A stretch of DNA of 64,000 nt. It comes from Trochalopteron elliotii (taxonomy: Eukaryota; Chordata; Aves; Passeriformes; Leiothrichidae). Of this stretch, positions 38,020 through 48,662 are shown piece after piece. The notes under the pieces were generated by a model. The model had not been told where the DNA came from and did not search any database. It saw nothing but the letters and a program-made list of their open reading frames with translations. Position 1 is the first letter of the stretch. The number at the start of each line of letters is the position of its first letter. The translations under genes and the position numbers were made by a program. The DNA is taken from NCBI GenBank assembly GCA_024734555.1, contig JANPWX010000081.1, positions 2,752,825 through 2,816,824 of the forward strand, read 5' to 3'.

Positions 38020-41000
38020 AATGTGGATTCATTTTTTTTCTGAAGGAAAACATTTTTCATTGGTAAGAACATTAAAAATTAATCATAGAAAAAAAATTAG
38101 AAAAGTTATTTGCTTCACTGATCTTAATTCTTCTCATTTTCACAGTGCCACCAGGCAAGTTGAGAGAAAACTGATTGGTTACCTTAGAGAGCTGTGTTGT
38201 ATCTAAAACAGGACACAGTTTTTGGCATACTACTGACCAGAATCTGTGCTCAGTATCAGATTTCTGTAGCTAAATGCACGATGACATGCAGTTCATTAGT
38301 ATACTAACTGAATGTATTTTCTAACACATATTGCTTGTGATGTCTGTCTGCAAAATCAAAGTGTGGTCCAAAGAAAAACATCAGCTTTTTTTTGGTTCAC
38401 CGTTAATCAACCTTACAAGACAAAATTAATTTAAGCAGTGTTGGCTAGTGTAATTTAAAGGAAAAGAAAAAATATTGATATAATATACTTCAGAAAGATT
38501 CACATATAATTATGTTTAAATTGTTAGAAAATAAGAAATTGTTATCAGCAGTATTGCTAGACAGCACTCCTGAAAAGAATTACTCCATGAAATAAAGACA
38601 CAAAGCTATGTTCCACCATGAGATGCATTTGAGGCCATTACTCCTGCATTAAAAACTGACTTTCTATTTAATCTTTTTTTTAATGGCATATAGCATTTTG
38701 CAGATGCCCCGAAGACCAGCTATAATCTGAAATATATGTACATAAATTTATCTTACACTACAGTAACTTTAATAGTAAAAATTAATATACATGTATTTTT
38801 AATCACATTTTCATAGGTTATTAAGTACAAAGCTCTGTACACCATATGCTGCCTACTTTATATTTCTATTACATGGTTATAATGACTTGTATACCATTAT
38901 AATGTCTTATGTATTTCAACACTTCAGTGAAAGCAGGTTTTCACAAGTTATATTAAATATGTATTAAAGTCAACTTTAAGAGACAAAAAAAAAATACATG
39001 AAACCATTAAGTCTTTACTAAGTTTAATTGCAAGAATATATATAGGACTCTAAATTATTCAGTACTATTTGGAGAATTAAAGTATTTTTCTGAAGCAAAG
39101 TATTTGTAAAAGCAAAATGATCAGCAGAAATATCCAAATTTAGATTTCTTTCTTCTTCTAAAATTATCAAAATTAAATATTTTGGATTTTTCATATTTTG
39201 AGTTCTCCTTGACAGGGCTATTTAATGAATGGTCAGAAACACCTGGAGCAAATAATATAATTTTTCTTAATATGACATTTAATTTTTGAGAAAACAAAAA
39301 TGGTCACTTAAAAGAATGATTCCAGGAAGAAGAGATGGTTTATTTACTTGTTGAGTATCTATTTTGTATTTTGTCCTTAGTTTAAAATTTCGGCCTGAAG
39401 TGTGCTTGAATTGTAACAGGATTATCTTCCATTTTTGTGCTGCACGCAAACCAAACATGTGGTGATTTAGTACCTGAGGCCAAATAATTTTTTCATGTCT
39501 TGGATGTTAGAACTGCATATCAAAGGAAGAAATGAGCCTGAATGTTAAAAAATATACTATATCACACCCAGTATCTTGCTTGCTTCCCCAGCTCATCTAC
39601 AAACTGATTTTTGGTTCCATTTTCCAATTTACTTTGCTCAACCTCAGAGTCCCTCTGGAAAGCACATAATTGAACAGCTCTTATCTGAATAGGTCAGAAC
39701 AACACAGAACAGATTAAGAGTAGTGTTTAAGCAATTAGGTATTATGGGACACTGCATAGAGTATGTTCTGTCTTACTGTTTTAAATTGCTCTGCAGGAGA
39801 GAGATGAAGCATCATCTCCTCTGGCATCAAAATGTAGAATTGGAGAGAACAAACACATTAGAGGAAAGATTAAAAGAAAAGTTAGTATGGAAAGCCTTCC
39901 CCCCCATCTTTTTTTTTATTTGCTACTGTTGCTCACAGGCAGAAAAATTAAATCAGTCACAAACAGCTATAAAAGAATTTATAACACCTGCCTGTGATGT
40001 CCATTATCATTAAACTTTCAAATGACCACTTTGACTTTTGTGTCTCTTCTGATTCGCAAATTTATTGCATGAACTTCTTAACATCTATAAGAAAACACTA
40101 TTTTTTCTTGTATTATCCCCACCTCTTCTCAGTGGTTCCTGTCTATTTCTCTTCTACTTTTTTAATAAAGAGCAAAACTTGCCTTCATTTAGTTCCTAGA
40201 ACATCAGAATATAATGTACTGTATGTAACCAAGCAATACTACAGTGCATCAATTATTGTGTCCTACAGGTTAAAGATTTTCATTTGCCATCACTGGCAAT
40301 CTTTCAGGAAATCTGCAAAACTTTTATTCATATATATATATATAAAAGCATAAACACCCATAGAAGATGATGTTACAGCACAAATCACATACAGGTAATT
40401 CTTAACTCAAACTGCATGCTTTTTTACGGACACAAACTTTCAAGAAAGATAAACTGGAGAGTCCAAATGAGAAAAGGAAGGTAGAATAGAGTAGAACCAT
40501 GACTGACAAGGCAATACTGAGCAAGCTGGACATGATAAATGCAGTTAAAACGCAGTGCTCAGATGCTATGGAGATGTGGGGAGGGTGACAACCTGCACAC
40601 CACAGAAATCTGCATAGATATTCAAACTTAATAACAAAATGTAAGCTTATGCTTCTGAATAACACTTATCAGCTCTTCCCTCTGACCACTGATCCACACA
40701 TGGCTGAGCAAAACAATCCTCACAATTTCCAGCAGAGGAAAGGTAAGTGTAGATAACTTTAACATTTTCCTAAGTAGACACCTGCACGTTCTTTGTCCCA
40801 AAATATTAGTCTGAAGGCAATGAAGCACGGCATCATCTTGTCAAGTAACAGCTTGAACAACTGAACCATTCTGCCATTCTATCATCACATTAACTCTGGT
40901 TTTGAACAAAGCACAAAGATATTATAAAAACAGTATAATAGGCACCTTCACTTAGAAAACAGCCAGGCATGTAGTGCTTATCACTACAGAACTGAAATTA

Positions 41001-42429
41001 TCCAAGGATTTTATTGAAAAGTAGGTTATTTTTGCACATTTCAAAAACACAGTATTAAGTTATTCTCCACACCACAATTTATATAGTTTGACTGGGGAGA
41101 ACAACAGATAAGTGATTTGTCATATGCAGGTGGGAAATTAAATAAGTTGATTTTCTTTCCCATAATTTAAAAATATTCATGTAGTCACTCAGACTAAGCA
41201 GAAATACAAAGTAGAAATTCTCTCTTCCACCAAAAGTCACTGAATAACAAAGTTGCAAATAACTATTTGAAAAATATTTTGTCATGTAAATGTAATATTT
41301 TCAGAACAGATTTATTTATGTCCTCTCAATTAAAGAATAATTTTAAAAAAAGTCAACAACCACAAATTCTTGTGATGATGACTTCATATTTTTTGGTAAG
41401 TTTAGAAATAAGAAAAATTCTTCCACTGAGATCATGAGATCAAGCATGCAAACAAATAATCTTTCCTTTTGGAATATTGCTCTAAAATTTACCTCACTCA
41501 AGATTTTGTCATAACTGGGCCTTGAGGAATCTGAACTGATTTATTTGCATGGTTGCCGTTAGGTTTTTTTTTGTCTGAATACATCATCTTTAGTTGTACT
41601 CCAAATAATTCTGGTAACTTTGGCTCTCTAGCATTAAAGTCTCAGCGCCACATGGTGGAGTAAGAAGCACACAGAATCTACATTCAAAAAGTGATCCTAA
41701 GAAGAAGTTGAACAGCACACATCTGATTCCCCTTTCTTTCTGTCAAGTTTCTGAATAAGCTAAACTGATCATTTCACTTAAAAAGAGGAGCTAAATATAA
41801 TTTTGTTTTCTCAGGTTAATTTCTGATCAGCTGAAACAAAGATTATTCCTCCTATCAATGCTCTAAATGGATTTGAATTTTTTGAAGAGAACACACAGAG
41901 CTCCCAAGCTCAGCAGCTTTCTGATTATAAATTCCCCCATATGTTCTTTTAGAAATGTAACACATATTGCTGAATGGGCTGCTAAATCCCTCAGCATGGA
42001 TAAACAGATCCCTGGCCACAACGCATCATCACTGACTGAAAGACTCCCATTCCAGCTGTGCAGACACTACTGTAGTTATCTTATATGAATGAACTGTTTT
42101 CAGCCCTACAAAAGAAGGATGCCAGCAGAAGCTCCACAGGAGACGTGGCCATTCAGGATCTGCCTGTTCTGCCACTGGATCTTTGCTGGAGGAATGACCC
42201 AGTCTATCTACCCACATAAAAACAATTGCTTATTCCCTCTTCCTCTAAGTATTTTAAAGAGATTTGCAACTGAACTTCAGAGAACTTCAATATTTGCATT
42301 AGACCTGTTCAGTTGTTAATTAAGTTTTTTTTCATTAGGTCTCACTGGCACCATAAAATAAAAACATGAAAGGGAAAAACTCAGCAGCTTCTATGCTGGT
42401 TTTCCCACTGGATATAATACAGTCAGGTA

Positions 42430-42475
42430 TTAGACAATAAAATTGTCTAATTACATGACATTAGACAATAAAATC
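42430..42475. repeat. 15-bp direct repeat pair with an inverted partner
   Basis: ATTAGACAATAAAAT occurs at 42430-42444 and 42461-42475. Between them TTGTCTAAT is the inverse of the repeat start. Small local rearrangement in intron 30. Confidence 0.8.
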
Positions 42476-44089
42476 TCCAGAATAATAAGTTCTGCAAAGG
42501 TACTAAGCTGAAATTTTCTTATAAAAGCGTTCTAATTAAGGTTGGTTGGGTTTTGTGCTGCTTTAGTTTTTGAAGTTCTGAATTATTTCCTTTTACACAG
42601 CCTGTAGTAATTCCCAGTACAGTACCTGATGATGCACATGAATCAAATGCATCCATGGGACATGTGAAACATGTAAGGGTCCAAACACACCAGAAAAAAA
42701 AAATTACATTTTTATACAATTTTTTCTTATGAATTCACTTCATATAATTACAAGATAAGAAATTAAACTTATGCATCTTTAAAAAAATGCTATTTTCTAT
42801 CTGATTAAAAAAATTCTTACATCATGCGTATTTCTAGGAAGAAGAAAAATAATTGAAGAGTCAACAGATAGCTACACATTGTTTAGGATTCAATCTGAAA
42901 CAATTTTTCTAAATCTGGTATTATACTGATATAAATAAGAAGAAAACAAAGTAGGATAAAAATAATTTTCACAATGAGACTGAATCCAGATGTGATCCTA
43001 TTTTCCAGACCCAACATGCACATTTATTGACCCAACGTGCACATAAAAATATCTGCATGTACCTACAAGCGCACACACACAAAAAGTAACTGAAAGGTAA
43101 ATCCATCTACATTTTAATTTAAAAGACACAGTAACATTTATTTCTCTAAGGAGAGAAAAAATTATTTTCAGCACTGCATATATTCAGCTCTGAATATATT
43201 TAAGATCATCTAAGGTACTCCATACAAGATTATTATTTTTTAGAATTATTTAAAACTCTACAGGCATGCCAAGAAACCCATAATTGAATATCCCTTCTAA
43301 AATCATTATGAAAGCACTAATTTTCAACTTCCCTGTAGCTTTTTTTCCCTTTTTATTTTCATAATCTGACTGCCTAAACTTAGATGGAATTAACAGAGAA
43401 GCTGAAGCATGTAACACTGTAAAGTGTTGATAGTTTTATTACAGAGATGTTTGGTTTTATTTCATTCATATTCTCACCCTCCTAATGCTGTAGTAAAGTA
43501 GATCTTACAGAAAAAAGAAAGAAAGAGTAAAAAATTATAATTAGACATACATTTTTATTTCAAAGGCTATATAAACAATGTGTAAAGACTGGGAAAAGCT
43601 TTCTCTATTGAATGTACGTGAGCTGGAAAAATTTAAATGTAAGTACATTGATGCACACATTATGAAATAATAAACAGTGTTGTCTATGTTTCAATAATTT
43701 AGTAACAAACCACATAATCAACTTTCCAAAAGAGTCATCTAAGAGTAGTGAGGATGATGAGTTTTCTCTTTCTAGGATTGGAAAGAGATTGGATTTTAAA
43801 GAACAACATTGTTTATCCTTGACTTTTTAAAATTACTGCATAGTCTTCCACGACATTTACGGTCCTTTACATCTTCTGGTCTGGTACATAACATAAATCA
43901 GCAGGAAAACATGACTTTACTAGGAGAGTAGCTTAAACCTCTCAAAGTAATCCTACACAAAATTTGCTTGCACTTCCATGCTGATCATGTTGCAAATCCT
44001 CTTTAACGAGAGGCTGAGGGACAACCAAACACTCTTTGGTTGATAAAGGAAAGCAGTAAACACGTAAGCTGAACCTGTGTCTAACTCAC

Positions 44090-44251
44090 CTGTGCTTCCT
44101 GAGGGACCTGAGCTGCATCCACTCTGTCTGCAGCATAGGCTGTTAGCTGCTTGTCAATAACAGCCAGAGACTCCTGGATCAAGCGCAGGGTTTTGTCAGT
44201 CTCCTGTGCAGACTGAATGCTCTGCTCAAGACTTTTCTGTCTTCTCACAGC
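44090..44251 (-). CDS. DMD: dystrophin exon 30 (repeat 9/10 boundary)
   Basis: 162 bp and 54 codons, phase 0. It reads AVRRQKSLEQSIQSAQETDK and ends AAQVPQEAQ, matching human residues of about 1358-1411: the end of repeat 9 and the start of repeat 10. The acceptor is CATTGTTTCTAG|GCTGT and the donor CAG|GTGAGT. In mammals this exon is also the first exon shared with the retinal isoform Dp260, whose own first exon splices to its AVRRQK start in phase 0. Here a matching 13-codon leader lies 137 bp upstream at 44389-44427. So this acceptor must serve two donors, the exon 29 donor 7.8 kb away and the nearby leader. No Met-initiated frame covers the exon; similarity identifies it. Confidence 0.97.
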
Positions 44252-44388
44252 CTAGAAACAATGACAACATTATGAGCATTCACACTAATAATGCACACAA
44301 TACATTTTTTTTCCACACATTTTTTTTTCTCCCAAGATATATTCAGGCAAAGAATCAGAGACAGGACTCCTGACTTGCACTCCTCCAC

Positions 44389-44427
44389 CTTTTTGTAGGA
44401 TAAATTGCGCATCTTTTTGCCACCCAT
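44389..44427 (-). CDS. DMD: alternative first coding exon of retinal dystrophin Dp260 (Dp260-2 type)
   Basis: An ATG at 44425-44427 on the minus strand opens 13 codons reading MGGKKMRNLSYKK, followed by AAG|GTGGAG as a possible donor. Spliced to exon 30 in phase 0 it would give MGGKKMRNLSYKK-AVRRQK. From memory the human Dp260-2 isoform starts with a very similar KLRNLSYKK leader joined to the same exon, and the Dp260 promoter in mammals lies in intron 29, so both position and sequence agree. Dp260 is a retinal isoform that lacks the N-terminal actin-binding domain and most of the front rod, and anchors dystroglycan at photoreceptor terminals. The intron to exon 30 would be only 137 bp. The donor is weak at +4 and +5, and the Kozak context is middling (T at -3, G at +4). 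Only the coding part is given; the 5' untranslated end is not determined. Confidence 0.8.
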
Positions 44428-44732
44428 TCAGCTTTCTTGTTAAGAAACAAACAACACACAGATTGCACAGACAAGTTCTAAAAAGAGAAGGATCCCAAAA
44501 AAATAATGTGTAAACTGAGGATTTCTATTCAGAGTGCAAGATGACAAAGCTGCATAAGCAAACCATCCTGACAGTGCTGTCTTTCTTTCTGAGGCAGAGA
44601 GTTCCTCCTGATCTTATTATATAATTCAAGAGACTTTGTTTACTGAGAATAGGGTTACTGTCATCACAATCCTATCCAAAGCAATCCACCTCAGTAAGTG
44701 AGAGGGATAAAGATTCTGTTGAGCTGGATTTC

Positions 44733-44752
44733 TCTTATATGAAGTATAAATA
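44733..44752 (-). promoter_or_regulatory. candidate TATA elements for the Dp260 promoter
   Basis: On the minus strand TATTTATA (44745-44752) and TATAAGA (44733-44739) sit about 310-325 bp upstream of the putative Dp260 ATG. If either is used, transcription would start near 44700-44715 with a 5' untranslated region of about 280 nt. Several GGATT cores, of the kind bound by OTX/CRX-like homeodomain factors, occur nearby on the minus strand. All of these motifs are short and common in A+T-rich DNA, so this is a suggestion from position only. Confidence 0.25.
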
Positions 44753-46484
44753 GCTGTTTGGAAGAGGCAATGACTACTTTCCTCCTGTGGGAAAAAAAAA
44801 TTTAGAAGTTGAATCTTGCTTCTACTGCACCAGTAGTGCCACCATGGCTTTTTACACAATCCTCTTTCAAAGAAGGATGTTTTCCTTTCAAAGAAGTCGG
44901 TTTATGGTTTAACAAATCCGGACAATAATTTCTCCATCCAAGCTGTCCTTAGAACACATATATTAAACACTTTGCATAAATGAATCAGACTTAAATATTA
45001 TTTTCAACACTTTAATAAGGCATTTATCAGGTAATAAATAACCTTGTACAGTCTCCCTCTGTCACTGTGTCTACACACAGACTCATATTTTATTTGGACC
45101 CCTGCTACTGCCTAGCTGAGTTCCTGCTTTATGCAAAGCACACAATAATTACCAACAACTTCAAACACAACAGAGTTTTTCTGCATACGAGTCCAGCCAT
45201 ATTGCTGCCCACAAGAAAAGGTGACTAACCTAATTTGACATGAATCAAAGGTGAAAGCAAGCACCCTTTAAATAACATTGCTAGGTATCCTGCCATTTTT
45301 CAAGTCAAATCACACTTTTTCTCTTTGGTAAGCCAGCTATACTTTAATTTGATTTCATACCCATTACAACACTCCTGCCTTGAACAAAAATATCTCTCAG
45401 CAATTCAGTGAGAATATTTGATATATCTACACTATCTTCATGGAGCTCAGATCCTTACAGAGCTTCACGTGTAACAAATGAGGAAGATTATTTCTTGTGA
45501 GCATTCTTTCTAGCTGTTTGACTTAGTTAAAGTATAGGGATCCAACCAGTATTTTCTATATTTGTCTTTAAGCTGCTTTGTGCTATTTCAAAACAACTGA
45601 TCAGATAATCTTGTATCGCTGCAAGTTTGAGGAACCTTCTCTGGAACTGAGCAGCTTTACATATCAGACTCATGCTGTCAGTGTTAATGGGAGCACCTAA
45701 ACCACCAAGCCATTATTACCCTACCGCAGTACTAAGGCTTGCTACTTAAATGACTTTTATCTTCATCTGATTTGAGATTTTAACATAAAAATCTTCTCAG
45801 CCTGTTCAAAGCAGTGAGTTTAAAAACCAGAGCTGAATTTAAAAACCACTGCTTCCATTTACCTTGGCACTATTTACTACTGCTTTGTAAGCCTGGCTAA
45901 GATACAGACTCTCTGTCAATCCATTTGCGTCACTATGAGCTAGATTGAAAGACACATTAGACCCGAACTGGATAAGTAGCTTTCTACAGCTAATGGGTAA
46001 GGTCATCCTCCTGGAAGAACCATGGAAGAACTTCCCTGCTTTTATACTGATCTCTGTGGTTAACTGTCAGGACTAACACACCCACAGAATACATTCCTCC
46101 TAAGGGCTGCAGCATCCCTCTGTGCAGAGAAGCTCACCATTTCAAATAAGACACTGAGAAAGTTCCATTCTTATCGGTCATCCAAACAAGCGTCTGCACT
46201 TTCTGGAGAATTCAAAATGCTGGACACAAATTTGGTGTTACATCTATCTGATAAACTAGTTTTATAGTAACACCTAAAGAAGCTTTGAACCTCTGTTGAA
46301 ATGCTGTCCTATGCTAACTACAATTTGGAATTAAGGACTTGTTTAAGTAGAGATACATTTGCTGCCACCTGGGAAACAGAGTGCATGCATGCAATGAAGT
46401 AGCAGAATGCATGCAAAATTTCCAAAGACTTAAAATCTTATAAAGAATAAGTGGTGACTGAAAAATTGTCATCTTTGTGCTGAT

Positions 46485-46524
46485 ATCATCAGAAACTATG
46501 TATAATCATCAGAAACTACGTATA
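46485..46524. repeat. 20-bp tandem duplication
   Basis: ATCATCAGAAACTATGTATA (46485-46504) is followed directly by a copy with one mismatch (46505-46524). Confidence 0.9.
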
Positions 46525-46756
46525 TCAAAATCCCATTTTAGAATACAAAAAGAAAAGATTCCCAAACTCATTGATCAAATATTATAGCAGGTAAGTCTAA
46601 GAAAAAAATACAACAAATCCTTGCCTGGGTCTGACTGAATTTTTACACTTGTATTTCAAGCAAATATAAAGTCAGATAAATACATATTCATGCTTGTGAT
46701 GTCTTTATGTGCACACAATACACACACAAAGCCAAAAAAATTCCCATTTTTCTCCC

Positions 46757-46794
46757 CTCAGAGGGAATTTGAGGGAATTCCTCAGAGGGAATTT
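46757..46794. repeat. 14-bp direct repeat
   Basis: CTCAGAGGGAATTT occurs at 46757-46770 and 46781-46794, separated by a partial third copy, GAGGGAATTC. Confidence 0.9.
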
Positions 46795-48308
46795 GGAACT
46801 TGCCACTTCCAAGCGAGCTGAAAGTACATCTTTTCCCAAAATTGTGAACAGTTTAAATGAATGAATGGATGTTGTCAGACCAAGACATGAATGCAGCAGT
46901 AGAAGAGGGAAATTATTTTGACAATGGCAGAAGAGACACACAGCAGAATTTTGGGAAATAGTACCTTCAGAGGTGTGGTGATTTTTTCAGATATAAGTGG
47001 GTGCTACTTTAATTTTTTTGTCTGTATTGCTTACAGGAAACAGACCCTGCCCTGCATGTTCATCTAAAGTCAAGCTCATACCTGACCTCATTGAATTCCC
47101 AAAACAAATTAAATTAAAATCTGTACAATCATCTTATAAAAGGTATGATTCACTCATGCAATGTAACATATTTCTCTAGTACCCAACAGTTTACTGGAAA
47201 ATCTAATCTTTTTCACTAAGTAGGTCCCTGGTACTACCCCTGGCATTGCAAAATATTTAATAAATTCAATCAAGGGGAAGGCCACAATATTGAGAAGCCA
47301 CCTTCTCTTTCAGTAGAGTTGTTGGTGGGCACAAGCCTTAGAATGCTTTACAAAAAAAGCGTAGTCCTACTACATACTTACAGCTGTGGACCTGAGTTTT
47401 AAATTTGTCCTTACAACTCATGTCTGTCTGTGTGAAAATCTATTTGGGCCTATTTTTTAAAGACATGTGAGAGTTCAGAGCTGAAATTTAAATATTTTTG
47501 ATATAAAAAAAATAATGATATTCTGGGTGGTTCATTTGTTTATTTGCTTCCTGAAATAGTATGAACATAATTCTATTCCATAGTGGAAAACAAATAGAAA
47601 CACATAGACACTACACACTGTAGTGTGTAAATGGGTCTGAGAACATAACAAGAAGCTCCAGCTTTGCTATCAGATGATAGTCAATAAAGCTGAAAGCTTT
47701 GGTCTCTAAAGAGAAGTGGCTGACAGTTATTTGCTAAATAGAAAATCTCAGGAAAATAAACAACTGTTTAATTATTTGTGAGCCAGCAAAATGCTGACAG
47801 CTGTCAAGGAAAACTAATTAAATGAAAAAAATCTGCTGTTAGGCACTATCAGAATGAAAGAGAAATGAAAAAAAAAATGGATTTTTCTTTTTATTTAAGT
47901 TTCTACAGGGTTTTTATAGATTTTTAGTGGTTTCATGATAAACATAACATTTTTTATGATATGATGTCCTGCATAAACCTGTTTACAATTTATCAAAGGT
48001 CAATGGTAAATGCAGAAAATAGCAACATTGCATATTATCCATATAAAATGCAGTATTAAGGAAAAGGACCATAGTTAATTCTTTGATGTTGAATGTTATT
48101 ATGTTATATTTATAAATATTGCCACTTTTTGTTTAAATAATACATTTCATCTATTTAATGACATCAGTCACATGCAGGTACTGATGCCTTAAGTTTTAGT
48201 TTTCATGTTTGCAGATTCTGTGCTGCCTAGGGATGTAGTTCTGAGCCTCATATTAAGTGGCAGTAAGCTCTCTTCACAGAGTAGGTAGACAAAACGGATC
48301 CTTTTCCT

Positions 48309-48662
48309 GTGGAAAACCAGGGACACCTTTCAGGCCTGAAAGCATAAACAATGGTGGACTGAAAGGAGGAACAAGAAGGATGAGACCTCACAATCTGAAG
48401 CTGTAATTGGACAATTAAACCCCAATATGTAAATGGACCAAAACTTATAAAAGTGTGAGACCTTGTGACTGGGATGCGCCTTTTTTTTTTTTTTTTCTTT
48501 TTTTTTTTTTTTTTCTTTTTGTGACTATTCTTGGTCCAGCCAGGGCACAGCCTTTGTCGGGCTCCTCTCCTGCCCAGGCTGGATCCTGGAGGCCTTTCAA
48601 TAAATACATACTTTATTCTCTAGCTCTGTCCAGTCTCTGTTTCAGGTCAGCCTTCCAAGGCA
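48309..48662 (+). mobile_element. solo-LTR-like element of an avian endogenous retrovirus
   Basis: About 350 bp with the layout of a retroviral LTR on the plus strand: a possible 5' end TGTGGAAAACC, a TATA box (TATAAAA, 48446-48452), a poly-T tract (48481-48520), a G+C-rich R/U5-like part, the polyadenylation signal AATAAA (48599-48604) and a possible 3' end in CA near 48662. No gag, pol or env remains next to it, so it would be a solo LTR or an old remnant. I could not find clear target-site duplications, so both ends are approximate and the family is unnamed. Confidence 0.6.
48481..48520. repeat. poly-T tract with two C interruptions
   Basis: About 40 bp of T broken by single Cs, inside the LTR-like element. 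It accounts for the poly-Phe open frame that crosses it. Confidence 0.95.

Larger units (their letters stand above)
37805..44089 (-). other. intron 30
   Basis: 6285 bp, GT-AG. It contains a CR1 fragment (37895-38019), an AT dinucleotide run near 40331-40345 and a 15-bp direct repeat at 42430-42475. The open frames at 39723-40353 show no similarity to anything I know and are probably chance. Confidence 0.9.

Noticed and set aside
39723..40353. Two overlapping plus-strand open frames of 96 and 119 codons in intron 30
   Set aside because: No domain, no codon signature, rich in Phe, Ile and Ser as expected for A+T-rich noncoding DNA; no known gene resembled.
44430..44900. A second Dp260 leader (Dp260-1 type, hydrophobic)
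   Set aside because: A LLNFFFPQ-like reading near 44800 looked vaguely similar to the leader I remember, but it has no suitable ATG and the FFFP part comes from a poly-T splice-like tract.
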